Shown in pieces: positions 11,690-23,233 of a stretch of 64,000 nt of DNA (position 1 is its first letter; every line of letters starts with the position of its first letter). The notes beneath the pieces are model-generated. The model was not told the origin of the DNA, searched no databases, and saw only the letters and a list, made by a program, of their open reading frames with translations. Both the position numbers and the translations under genes were made by a program. Where the stretch lies: NCBI GenBank assembly GCA_037576215.1, contig JBANDB010000003.1:5332001-5396000 (forward strand). Direction: 5' to 3'. The DNA is from Armillaria gallica (Eukaryota; Basidiomycota; Agaricomycetes; Agaricales; Physalacriaceae).

Positions 11690-14330
11690 GGATTATCTTA
11701 TCTCTTATTATATCTAGATAAGATAATTGAGCCTAATATTCCAAATTGCCTAATTAGATTCTTACACAATCTCAGATACATGAAGGACATACTAGCTATA
11801 CTTTTTATCAGACCTAACAGGCCTACAAGTAAAGATTTTAAACATGCACCTGTTCTTGTCAAATAAAATAAAGTTATTGTGACATTAGAATGGCTGAAGT
11901 TAAACCATGTCAATTACTATAATATAGACATATCATATGAAAATATGCAGCAGTATTCAGAACATAAACCCTATATTGAAGTTGCATGGAAAGTGCAGTA
12001 TGCAATCAAAACACTGAAAAGGTTAAGCATATATAACAACAAAAAAAATAGAGTGGCAGATGGCAAGTACTCTTTTATTGTGCACGATCTAACTGGAGAG
12101 AAGCTGGAGACAATGACATCTGAGAAAATGAAAGCATATGGACTAATGTATCTAAACAATGATGGGAAGGTTTTAGCAGTAGGCCAGAATGATAAGCCAG
12201 AGAAAGTATGGAAAAATCCTCAACTTTATTCAAAGATGTTTTCTTAGTTATTGCTATACAGCCATGGTGGAATTGAATCATCTGGATGGTTAGATGAGCA
12301 ACACATCAAACATCTCATGATGTACTATAATAAGTTTTTCTAGCAAGATTCCACATTTTCTTTTGTGGTGTTTAGTCATTTGCATGTACCTATTAGCAGA
12401 CAAGAATAAGTTCACTGCAGTGGTTGATTGACTATTGAATGCAGATCAAAATGCCATAGAGGATATGGCTAGAAGAATGGCTGACAGTGAGCATGTGCAA
12501 TCTGAAACAGATAACACTGCATGATGGCTTCAATAAACAAGGCTTAAATATTGAATTTGAAAGATATTTATTTTTATCATATTTGAGCCTAAAATAGGCA
12601 AAAGAAATTGTTCATATCTTTTCTATATTTGTGAAAATTGCCTCAAAACTGCATAAAATCTCAAATATTGAAAAAATATTTTATATATTTCTTTAATATA
12701 TTAAGCACAAAAGTGACTGAAAATAAATATTGTTCAGATTCAATATTTAAGGCTCAATTATTGAGACCACTATACAGTGTAAAGAAAAACAATGCATGCA
12801 AATTATTTGTGATATGGTCTCTTATATCTGCCAAAGATGCTTTCTCCTAGTATATTACACTATCACTAGTAGATACTAGACACCTTTTTTCAATTTACTA
12901 TACATCACAAGATAAAAAGTTAGAACAAATAAATGCCACTCCAAAGAGTGAATGCAGATGAAAAATTATTGACAGCCCTGCAGCAATGGCTAGATTTTTC
13001 AGAGGAAGTGCTTGGATGCAAAGAGAAGAACAAGTAAAGAGGTTTATATAGATCAACAGAAGTGTATTATAGCACTGTAGAACAACAGGAGTGCTTGACT
13101 CTGCATCTACATATGTTAATTTGAATTAGTAAGGTGCTTTATCTTTCAGAGGTAAGGAAGTGGATACTTGACATACAATCTGACTTTCAATGCTGAATAG
13201 TTGAATGGCTTGAAAGATATCATATGAGTGAATTTCTTAATAGCAAACAAGATGTTTTTAAAAAGCTAGACTCTGATAGAAAATAAGACAAATATATTAA
13301 CCCAATGAAGTTTATGCCTACAGCTTCTCCCTGTAAATGTCCAGGCATGACATCTCACATTGGCTGTCATGAGTGCAACTTAGTTAAGAAGTAGGAAGAC
13401 AATAATCATATTGAGACTTTGCATCCCAGATGTCCTTTATGTTCATATCTTCTATTACACAGAGACTGTCTAGTATGTAATAATACTGAAAAATGGCAAA
13501 AAAAGTATAAGAAAACAGCAGATAATCTGGTTGTACATTCAAATATACATGACTGTGACCAATATATCAATAAAGATAGCACTGCACCAAAGAAAAAAAA
13601 ACTACACTGGATACAAAGAAAACAAGTATGGCATGTATCAAGCAAGATTTCTAAGACAGATGTTCAGGGAAACTGTCTTAGACTTAGAAACAGAAGCTCT
13701 GAACTTAAAAAAAGGAGAGCTATAAACAAACATATTTATGGCCACTCTTATGTATTTGGTACAGTGTAATATGGACATCACCAATTTATCATTGGGTACT
13801 GCTGTAAAAGCTGTTGTACTATATATATTCAACTATATAACTAAAACAATGTTGAAGACACATATGATCTTCAACATCATTCAGGATGTTTTTGAGAAAG
13901 ATACTGAAATACTTGTGAGTCCAGTGTCCAGTATCAAGTAAAGAAAAGACAAGATGTCTGATTGCCAAGATTGTCAATCTGCTAGCTGTCAAGCAAGAAA
14001 TGGAGGCTTTCATGTTCACTATGTACCTCATGGATCACCCTGATCATTATACAGACCATCAGTTCAAAATATTATACTGGAAGAACTATATGACAGAAGT
14101 GCAAGACATATGGCATGGCAAGAATGATAAAACTGAAGAGGATATCCATAAATTAACAATGGTGAAAGAAAAAGATAGGAGGATAGTAGGAGTATTACTC
14201 ATTATTAATTACATGTTTTGACCAACTGAGCTAGCCAAAATGTCTATATATCAATAGGCAACACAAGCAAAAAGGAAATATCTATCACTTTCTGTAAAGA
14301 AAAAAGAGAGCTCTGAACTAGACATCAGAT
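11690..14330 (+). pseudogene. Helitron Rep/helicase N-terminal region, decayed
   Basis: The segment at 11879-12247 reads as the region preceding the Helitron helicase-like N-terminal domain of basidiomycetes: DFKHAPVLVK (in another frame), EWLKLNHVNYYNIDISYENM, FIVHDLTGEKLETMTSEK and NPQLYSKMF. A further stretch in the same lineage reads HGGIESSGWLDEQHIKHLMM. From about 12980 to 14220 the Rep-like part follows in pieces: ARFFRGSAWMQREEQVKRF, a Cys-rich segment HPRCPLCSYLL, VVHSNIHDCDQYINKD, QCNMDITNLSLGTAVKAV, FNYITKTMLKTHMIF and MYLMDHPDHYTDHQF. Frames switch repeatedly and stops are common. The 12530-12860 stretch is AT-rich filler. The helicase half and Helitron ends are not seen. The solo LTR at 14396 cuts the 3' side. 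Confidence 0.7.
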
Positions 14331-14395
14331 GAAGACTTTCCTGATGATAACCTTCTCACCATGGAGTTCTAAAAAATGGTAGCAATGTGAAAAGA

Positions 14396-14756
14396 TGTTA
14401 CATACATACCATAGACCTCTGCTTCACACTGACTTCAAGCATATGACTCAAACTACCTACTCATATATATACTGTAAAATTACTTGTAGATACTCAGTTC
14501 AAATATCAACTTGGTTTAGCCAAATCTCTCTCTGACTCTAAGTCTAAACCCTATCACTCTCAAGTTCATAGCCTCTGCTCTGTTGGACTACCTTTGCTCT
14601 CTATTTAAACCTTTGCTCTTCATGGACTCTGTTCTGCAATCCAATCTCAGGGCTTCAGCTCAAGGGTGTCATTGCTAATAACTTCACCAAAGCCCACGCA
14701 CTCTGCAGCCCTCTGCTTGTGCAAGTTACCTTTGTCTCTTTGGCATATCCCTAACA
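14396..14756 (+). mobile_element. Solo LTR of the Gypsy-2 family with 5-bp target duplication
   Basis: The sequence starts TGTTACATAC and ends CCCTAACA, and matches the Gypsy-2 LTRs at 17100-17622 and 25147-25671 over most of its length. It is flanked by AAAGA on both sides (14391-14395 and 14757-14761), the usual gypsy target-site duplication. It is about 160 bp shorter than the full LTRs because a block after the first 55 bp is missing. A solo LTR normally arises by recombination between the two LTRs of an inserted element. Confidence 0.88.
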
Positions 14757-14879
14757 AAAGACAGCAAATAAAGTGATGATGCAAATATTCCTGGTGGAAA
14801 AGTTGAGGTACAACCTTGAATCTATAATGTTGCCACCTTCTGCAGTGAAGTTTTGCTAACCTGTCTATCCCCACAAGGC

Positions 14880-15425
14880 TAATACATTAAGGCTAATCAC
14901 CATGAGTATTAAGAGAAAGCCATTAAATAAATAAGACACTAATGTATTATTGTGGATTTCCATTCTGATATTCAGGAGTTCATGCTTAGTGTTTTCAATG
15001 AATGCTAGAGCAGTGCTATTGTTGTAGAAATGACTGGGACAATTGTTAATGTCAGTGATTCAAACATATGGTGTACTGTCTGTTTGAGGTCCTGGTTTGT
15101 ACATTAGTGCTTGTCCTCCATGTATATGTAGTCCTGTAAAACAGTACATTGTGAGTGAAAGCATTTTCCATGCTAATCCCAGATTTAAGACAAAGAAAAG
15201 CTGTTTCATTATATCAGGATGAAAAGGAGATAGGTTGACTATTGAAAAGAAACCAGCAGGTGTATAGTTGGAGTCTATATGGATGATCTCAAATTCTCCA
15301 AGGTTGTTAATGCCCTGGGATGCTAAAAATGAAATTGTAGCAAATTGATTGCATTCAATAAGAGATTATGTACCATCTTCAAATAATACTGCTGACAAGT
15401 CTAATGATAGGCACCCATAAAAGTA
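14880..15425 (-). pseudogene. Unknown conserved-looking ORF remnant on the reverse strand
   Basis: A minus-strand frame runs for about 180 codons with only two or three stops. Segments read VLFEDGT, FATISFLASQGINNLGEFE, FFSIVNLSPFHPDIMKQLFF, LGLAWKMLSLTMYCFTGLHI and HGGQALMYKPGPQTD, then HFYNNSTALAF. Amino-acid composition and the length of the open frame in AT-rich DNA argue for former coding. I cannot assign a family. It lies between a solo LTR and another LTR and could be part of the transposon that was invaded. Confidence 0.4.
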
Positions 15426-15445
15426 AGAGCAGCCTAGTGTGAACT

Positions 15446-15759
15446 TGTTATGATATTCAGTACTATTTCATGTATCCCTCTCATCTTCCTTTCCAGTATC
15501 TCTCTCTTCTTCTTTCCCATATCACTACCTACCAAGACAATATGCTATTTGACTCATATTTGCTATACTTACTACATTAGTTTACTACACTGCAGCAATG
15601 TGACTCATACTGAGTTGCATGATAACCTGCATAGTTAATCAGCTCAATCAACACTTAGACTTTCTCTCTGAAGTAAAGTTGAATCTGCTTCATTAAGACT
15701 ACTTACACCATAAACAAGTTTCTTACTTTCTTACTCATAGACTAGTCTCATCCCTAACA
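15446..15759 (+). repeat. LTR of a truncated gypsy-like element
   Basis: The sequence starts TGTTATGATATTC and ends CATCCCTAACA, immediately followed by a primer-binding-like TTGGTGGACAC. The same start (TGTTA) and end (CCCTAACA) are found in the Gypsy-2 LTR, but the body differs. No second copy exists in the window because the R1 copy C and Gypsy-2 follow within 600 bp. Confidence 0.5.
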
Positions 15760-15851
15760 TTGGTGGACACATTGCCTTTATCTAGTAAAGAACCTGTAAT
15801 TCTCCAGTTCTTCAACAACTATCATTCTCTTGAATTCAACCTTACACTAGA

Positions 15852-16271
15852 ATGTCAGAGAATAACATATTTATTCAGCAGCAAGCTATCTCGACTCACT
15901 TTGCCTATAAAACTGTCTCAGAGCCTGATGAAGAAGAGCATATGATTCAGGAAGACAAACTGTTATTTAATCTTAAAGCTCTCAGACACTCTGTCTCTCT
16001 AGCCAACATGAACAGTGACCAAGTACATGACTTTGAATTCATTTGGATGACAGCCAGTCCTATTCACAAGATTGTTATGGATCACAGAGGTCATGCTTAT
16101 AATAGAGTACAGGAAGCCTTCAAAATCATCAAATACAGATACAAGTTGGGTTTGCAATCATATTCTTACCTTCAACCAGAACAGTATGACTTCTTCCATC
16201 CAACTATGACTATTATGGAGGAATTACTTTCCAGAGTACATCTGAGCAATACTCATGGGGGAGACTGTATT
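15852..16271 (+). pseudogene. Gag-like N-terminal fragment of the truncated LTR element
   Basis: A frame open from 15852 begins MSENNIFIQQQAISTH, about 90 bp after the putative primer-binding site. It has the soluble, Gln/Asp/His-rich composition of a retrotransposon Gag N-terminus, with no zinc knuckle. The frame continues to 16325, but from about 16272 the DNA is repeat R1, so the real element is truncated there. The assignment rests mainly on position. Confidence 0.35.
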
Positions 16272-17099
16272 CCGTTGACAAGGCTGGTGACAAGCACCCA
16301 TGAAACTAAGCATGGCCTAGTGTAAACACACTAAACCTACACTCAATCCCACTAAACACACACACACATACAATCTCCTTAAGTGCAGAGGGGAGCAAGG
16401 GATTTAATTCCAATTGTGTGCTGACAATATCTCAATATATCTCAGCAAGCTCACTAAAACGATGCATGTAACATATTTTTCTCAAGCCATTCTCAAATTC
16501 TTGGTTTTCTCGAAGCTTTTTACAAGAGAGCATGGTAAACTACACAACCCTCAAGGCAAAGGATATTTCTATAGCCAAAACACATGAATACACAGATCTG
16601 CAAAATGACCAAGTTTGGTCAGTGAGCTTGCCAAGTACGACTCGCCGCTAGATCCAATCTGCATACGACACCACCTTTCTCTTAGTTGCTAAACCTGACT
16701 TCCAAACTCATCATGGTAGAGGCCCTCAGCACTCCCAGTTTAATCACAATACTCTCAGAAACCATCTCCGCAAGTTCTCACACACAGTGCACTCACTTGA
16801 ACAATGGTGCTGTGAGGTCCAACTGCACACATCTATCACACTTCATGCAACTGCTAGAACAGCTCAATCTGGCTGATTCCCTTGCAAACAACTCAAGACC
16901 TACACAGAGGTTGGCACAACACAATCTCTCTCTTACACTGAACCAGAAAAGGAACAGAGCTCTCTCTCAAATGTAATTCAGCAAACTCTTAAGTTGGGTG
17001 CAGCATCACTGCCTCCAAATCTCTTTCTTATCTTAAGTTAAACCGAAGTTTTTATCCAAAATGTTTCTCTTGTTCTATTTCTCTGTGAGCTTGCTAAAC
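16272..17099 (-). repeat. Dispersed repeat R1, copy C (reverse orientation, truncated)
   Basis: This is the reverse complement of the last 0.8 kb of R1 copies A and B. It starts near CCGTTGACAAGGCTGGTGAC and is cut exactly at 17099 by the Gypsy-2 5' LTR. The sequence that should follow (present in copy B at about 8330-8350) is not found after the Gypsy-2 3' LTR. Confidence 0.7.
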
Positions 17100-17622
17100 T
17101 GTTATATGCATGCCACCAGCTCCTGCTTCACACCCAGCCTAACTTCAATTCTAACTCCATCCTTCACTATCGGACTCTGCGGCCTCCGACCACTTACCAT
17201 TACTCTACTTCATTTGATATTTCATTTATCATTTCATTTTACTATTTCATGTATTAATTCTAAAACCTGAATCCGGTAGCAAACAGATCTCTGCTGGAGT
17301 CCATCGGACCCTGACTTGGATTTACCTACTCATATATATATTGTAGAATTACTTGTAGATACTCAGTTTGAATATCAACTTGGTTTAGCCAAATCTCTCT
17401 CTGACTCCAAGTCTAATCTATCGCTCTCCAAGTCTGCGGCCTCTGCTCTGTTGGACTATCTTTACTCTCTATCCAAACCTTCACTCTCCATGGACTCTGC
17501 TCTGCAATCCAATCTTAGGGCTTTGGCTCAAGAGTGACATTGCTAATAGCTTCACCAAAGCCCACACACTCTGCAGACCTCCGCTCATGTGAGTTATCTG
17601 TCTATTTGGCACATCCCTAACA
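17100..17622 (+). repeat. Gypsy-2 5' LTR
   Basis: It starts TGTTATATGCATGCC and ends CATCCCTAACA, and is closely similar to 25147-25671 and to the solo LTR at 14396-14756. A TATA-like CATATATATA lies at about 17331-17339. Confidence 0.9.
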
Positions 17623-17666
17623 GTATATTCAAACTCAACCCCTTGAGTCGAATTTTTCTCTAAATC

Positions 17667-19180
17667 ATGACAACCACATACACATACCTTCCAGAGACAG
17701 ATGAAGGCCCAAAACGAAAAACACCAATCTTTTCCATGGAAGACATAGCAGCATCCGCATCCAAGGAAAATCTGGAACTTTTCAGGTCGGCCTCCATTGG
17801 AGGACAACCATTCCATAGGGAAACCTATAGCCACTCCAGTTTTACTGCTCATCAATCTGACAACTATGGTTCTCCTAACTCTTTCGGGTGGCAGGAAGGA
17901 CAGGCATATTCGATGGATACCAAGAGAATTTGGATCCACACATCCCACCACCTCAACCCACCTCCAATGGGGAACAAACGGACACTGCAGGGTCTGATGA
18001 CTTTGGAGGTGAAACCGATACCCCTACTCATCCTTTGAATCAACACAACCAGGGTGACGACAGATCCGACTCCCAACCAGGTAGCCCAAATGAACCCAGA
18101 GGACCTGGGGGCCCTAATGGACCAGAAGGGCCTGGGGGCCCTGGCGGACCAGGTGGGCCTGGAGGTCCAGGCAGACCTGGCAACAATCCTCCCAATGAGC
18201 AAGACTTCTTGCAGGAATTCATGAATCTGTTGCATGGGGTTTCCACTTCATTAAACAACCCTTGACCTAACAACATCCGCACCAAGGTCAAAGAACCCAA
18301 TACTTTTGACAGCTCTGACCCATGGAAACTCAAGGCTTTCATTGTCTCCCTCCAGTTGAACTTTAATGATAGACCCACTGCATTTGCGGCGGATGCCAAC
18401 AAAGTTAACTATGCTATCTCCTTTCTCTCCAGCACCACCCTCGACTGGTTTGAACCAGACATCCTCTGCCCAAATCCGTGGAATCTGCTGGCTTGACAAT
18501 ACTCCTACACCACCTTCCTTGATGAACTTCAAACCAACTTTGGTCCTTTCAATGCCATCAGAGATGCCGAGGATGCTCTCAAACATCTCTGTTTGCACAA
18601 TGGAGACCAAATCATGAAGTACATGGTTCAATTCAATCAATACACCTTCCAAGTTGGCTATAGCAACAATTCCCTTCGCCATGCTTTCTACCGTGGACTT
18701 TGCACACACATTAAGGATGATATGGCTCACCACAGAAAGCCTAACAATCTCTGTGACATGCATTTCCTAGCCCAAGAACTTGACGCTTGCTATTGGACTT
18801 GGAGGACTGAGATATCCCATGAAAATCGGGAAAACAAGTCCTCTGGTTCATCTTCCAACAACCCTAAATCCAAGGGTTCCAATTTCAACTCCGATTCTTC
18901 AACTTCCAGATTGAGTCCGAAGACTTCCAATTCCAATTCCTTAGGATCCACTTCCAACCCAAAGCCCTATGCTGATAAGCTGGGCAAAGATGGCTGCCTT
19001 ACTCAAGAAGAAAAGGACAGCCGTCAGAAGAACAATCTCTGTATGTTCTGTGGAGGCAAGCACAAGACTGAGGACTGCAACAAATGCAAGGCCGTGGCCT
19101 CTGCTAAAGGCCATGCTGCAGAAGTGGAAGAACCTGCCCCTGCTTCTGAGGATCTGGCTCTGACAGAGTTGGAAAACTAG
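17667..19180 (+). pseudogene. gag: Gypsy-2 Gag with collagen-like linker and zinc knuckle
   Basis: An N-terminal piece starts at 17667 (MTTTYTYLPET). After a frameshift near 17890 the main frame runs to 19180. A Gly-Pro repeat resembling collagen ([19 protein letters not shown]) lies at about 18097-18180. The capsid-like region follows ([32 protein letters not shown]). The C-terminus carries a zinc knuckle CMFCGGKHKTEDC at about 19042-19080, which would bind the element RNA. Stops at about 18263 and 18495 are both TGA. Gag would form the cytoplasmic particle in which reverse transcription occurs. Confidence 0.85.
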
Positions 19181-19236
19181 AGGGCAGCCCTGTATCCTCT
19201 GTGTGAGATCAGGATTGTGTTGACTGTAATTGCACA

Positions 19237-21480
19237 TTGGAGGTTGTCATCCTCAATACTGCTGCTCTTTCCAATCATTCACTCACTGTATCACTCTCCT
19301 CTGAAGTCAGCTCCGGTATGGAAGCCAACAACTCTTCAATCATTACTATTCTTTGTTTTCTTGCTTTAATTGACTCTGGTTCTAGCCACTGTTTTGTTGA
19401 CTCCAAATACGTTGAGGATCATAACCTTCCTACCAAACCTATCCCTCCTCTCCAACTTCAGCTCCTTGATGGCTCCGCTGGATCTCACATTTCACAATCC
19501 ATTACCCTTCCAGTCTGTTTCCCTTCTGGAGACATCATCTCTATCGACTTCTATATCACTCGTCTAGATTCATCCTGTAACATTGTTCTAGGATACAACT
19601 GGCTTTCCTGCTGCAATCTGTTGATTGACTGGGCAAAGCACAGTATCACTTTCCATTCACCATTATCAGGTGTTTCTTCCTCTGCAAGTGCTTCCACAGC
19701 CTCCGATGCAACTGCATCTAACCGTGCGGACATTCCTTGTCCAACTTCTAATCCCATTCCAACCCCAGCTTCCAAGCCAACTCCGAGATCCTGATGGCCT
19801 CCACCGCCATATGAACCCATCTATTCCTACCCTACCATCCCTTCCTTTTCTGCATTGGTTATCCCCAAGATATCTATCATCTCCATGGCCACTTTTCTTT
19901 GAGCATGTGCTGAAGATGGAGCTCAACAATACACCCTCCAACCTTCTGCACCTAGCATTAGTAGTATGGCTAGCTCCGTGGACCCACCAGATATGACAGA
20001 TGTACCAGCAGAATATCATGACTTTGCTGATGTTTTCAGTGACTCACTCTCTGAGAAACTCCCTGAGCATAGATTGTACAACCTCAAGATCAATATTGAG
20101 GAAGAAACATCTCCTCTGCTTGGGCCAATTTACTCCCTCTCAGAGTCCAAGCTCAAAGCTTTACATGAGTTTATTGACAATAATCTTCATAGTGGATTCA
20201 TCACACCCTCATGTTCTCCCCACAGAGCTCTGGTACTCTTTGTCAAGAAAAAGACTGGAGAACTCTGTCTTTGTGTTAATTTTCATGGCTTAAATAAGAT
20301 ATCCAAGAAAGACCATTATCCCCTTCCACTCATTTCTGACCTCCTCGACTCTGCGTGCTCCGCTCACATCTATACCAAACTTGATCTCTGACATGCTTAT
20401 CATCTCGTATGCATAGCCAAAGGTGATGAATGGAAAACAGCCTTCTGGATCTGTTATGGCTCCTTTGAATGGCATGTCATGCCTTTTGGACTCACCAATG
20501 CTCCAGCAGCGTTCCAATGCTTCATGAATGACATTTTTGCTGACATGCTTGATGTTTCCGTAGTCGTATACCTCGACGACATCCTTATCTATTCTAATGA
20601 CCCTGTGGAGCACTGGCAACATGTACACAAGGTTCTACATAGATTAAGAGCAAACGGACTCTACTGCAAAGGATCCAAATACGAGTCTCACCGGGACTCT
20701 GTGGAATATCTAGGCTACATTCTCTCACTAGAGGGCCTCTGCATGTCCGAAGACAAGGTCAAGGCCATTTTAGATTGGCCAGTTCTGCGGAAAGTTAAGG
20801 ATATCCAATCCTTCCTTGGCTTCACCAATTTCTACTACCGTTTCATCCATGAGTACAGCAACATTGTTATTTCTTTAACTTGCCTCACACGCAAAGGAAC
20901 TCCATGGAAATTCGATGACAAGTGCATGGCCGCTTTTAATGAACTAAAGCAAGCCTTCACTCATGCTCCTATCCTTACCTATTGGGTCCCCGACCGGCAA
21001 TTAGTCATGGAGACCGACACCTCCAACTATGCTATTGCCGCTATCCTCTCTATCTACCTTGACGACGGCGAAATCCACTCCATCACTTTCCTATCCTGGA
21101 GCCTACACAATGCTGAACTCAATTATGACATCTAAGATAAAGAGCTTCTAGCTATCTTTGAAGCCTTTAAATACTGGCACCATTACCTTGAGGGCTCCAT
21201 GGACCTGATTGACATTGTTACAGACCACAAGAATCTTGAATATTTTTCTACCACCAAGATTCTTACCCGGCAGCAAGTCCAGTGGTCTGAATACCTATTC
21301 CAATTTAATCTAGTAATCTGCTTCTGACCAGGGAAACTCGGAGGAAAACCAGATGCACTCACTAGATGATGGGACGTCTATCCAAAAGAGGGGGATAGTC
21401 AATACGCAGCAATCAATCCTCACAATTCCTGTCCTGTATTCACTCAAGAACAACTCTCCGTGCTAGTGCTATAATAGATA
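19237..21480 (+). pseudogene. pol: Gypsy-2 Pol: aspartic protease, reverse transcriptase, RNase H
   Basis: The frame differs from gag. Protease at about 19360-19660 has the active-site motif [12 protein letters not shown] and the later LGYNWL. Reverse transcriptase spans about 19990-20860 with PFGLTNAPAAFQ and the catalytic YLDDILIYS. RNase H follows with METDTSNYAIAAILS and [11 protein letters not shown]. Stops interrupt it at about 19792 and 19900 (TGA), 20389 (TGA in KLDL-stop-HAYHL), 21133 (TAA), 21325 and 21366 (TGA). Several fall where the family normally has arginine. A frameshift lies between 21400 and 21490. Confidence 0.88.
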
Positions 21481-21494
21481 TTGACAAGCTCCAT

Positions 21495-22967
21495 TTGGAT
21501 ATCAAGCAAGCACAATCATCTGACTCTGCAGCCACTGATGGTTTCCATCAGGCCAAATTCTCCACTCCCACTTCCCCCTCTCGGTGGTCCATAGATGAAT
21601 CAGACATTCTCCATCTTGATAATCACATCTATGTCCCAGACTCTGAAGATCTCCATCTCTGTGTCCTACAGAATAATCACAATCACATCTTGGCAGGTCA
21701 TTTTGGCCAAAATCAGACCCTGAAATTAGTCTGACGGAGCTATACCTGGCCACAGATGCATGAATATGTTCGCCACTACATCAAATCTTGTACGGTTTGC
21801 AGTCGCAACAAGACACCTAGACATCATCCTTATGGTTTGCTTAAACCCTTGCTAGTTCTGGAGTGCCCATGGGATTCCATTTCAATGGATTTCATTGAAC
21901 AGTTACTGGACTCCAACAGATTCACCGCTATCCTTGTAGTAATTGACCATGCAAGCAAGCAAGCCATCTTTATCCCTACACACGACACTATTAATTCTGA
22001 AGAACTCACCCGGTTATTCATCATTCATGTTTTCTCCAAGCATGGTGTCCCTAACCACATCACCTCTGACCACGGCTCCGAGTTTGTCTCCCAATTCATG
22101 TGCACCCTTGCCAAAGCCCTGGACATGGAACTTCACTTCACTTCTGGTTATCACCTGGAGGCTGATGGACAAATGGAATGTGCAAATCAAACCTTGGAAC
22201 AGTACATCCGCATCTATTGTTCTTATCAACAGGACAACTGGGATTTACTACTACCCATTGCAGAGTTTGCATACAACAATGCTCTGAACGCCTCCACCAG
22301 AATCTCTCCGTTCTTTGCCAACAAAGGTTACCATCCTAATATCACTGTCCATCCTGAATGTGATATCACCTCCACTCGGGCCCGTGACTTTGTAGTCAAT
22401 CTAGATGAACTACACCAATTCCTACACAACGAAATCACCCAGGCACAGTCTCGCTACAAGATCCAAGCAGACAAGCACCAGAATCTGGCTTCTCCATTCA
22501 AAGTAGGTGACAGAGTCTTCCTTAGTTCCAAGCATATCAAGACTACTCGCCCTACTGCGAAATTCACGGAGAAATTCCTTGGCCCATTCAAAATCATAGC
22601 TCAACCAGGCTCCCATTCCTTCACTCTCAAACACCTGTCAGACCTCCATGCCATTCATCCTGTCTTCCATGTACCGCAACTGGAACCTGTAGAAGAAAAC
22701 ACTATTTCCAATCGCACTCAACCTCCGCCACCTCTGGTGGAAGTCAATGGTGAAGAGCAGTATGAAATAGCTCAGATTCTCGACTCCAAGCTTGACCACC
22801 GGTTCCAGTGCCCTCTCCTCTACAGGATTCAATGGTTAGGCTACAAAGGCACTGACGAAGAATTTGCTTGGTTACCAGCCACCAAGTTTTCCACCAATGA
22901 CTTCATTGAGGATTTCCATTGCTGCTATCCAGACAAACCAGGACCATTAGCCAAAGTCACCATCTGA
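21495..22967 (+). pseudogene. pol: Gypsy-2 integrase with C-terminal chromodomain
   Basis: A 403-codon frame is open from 21756 to 22967; the same frame upstream (from 21495) is broken by a TGA at about 21732. The zinc-binding part ends CTVC at about 21790. Catalytic acidic residues lie in SMDFIEQL, ITSDHGSEF and ADGQMECANQTLEQY, so the DDE triad is retained. A chromodomain-like tail at about 22765-22940 includes YRIQWLGYKGTDEEFAWLP. In chromoviruses this tail directs integration to heterochromatin. The start at 21756 is only where the open frame begins; the protein would be part of Pol. Confidence 0.88.
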
Positions 22968-23233
22968 AAATCCACCCTCTAATTATCTTCCTCAGCTGTA
23001 ACATTATTGGCCTCCATTGGCTCTGACCATTTCTATTTCAAATCAAACCCACAAAAACTATTGCAAATTCATTTCCTAATTGGGACTGGAACCTGTTGGC
23101 TCCACTCTCACTTGCTTTCCATTCCCAACTTCAAAAAAAGCCAAAAAAATTCAATGTATACTATGGGACCTAGTGTCCCAGCAATCTACAGGACTATCTA
23201 GAAAATACAAAAAATATATATACATGACAAAGT

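Noticed and set aside
8475..16976. A 96-codon ORF of identical length in R1 copy B (minus, 8475-8765) and copy C (plus, 16686-16976), at first sight a conserved gene.
   Set aside because: Of about fifteen nucleotide differences, most change the amino acid, so the frame shows no purifying selection; shared length only reflects recent common origin.
18040..18402. Minus-strand frame with Pro-Gly repeats.
   Set aside because: It is the reverse of the collagen-like Gag linker, which is better supported by the neighbouring capsid and zinc knuckle.
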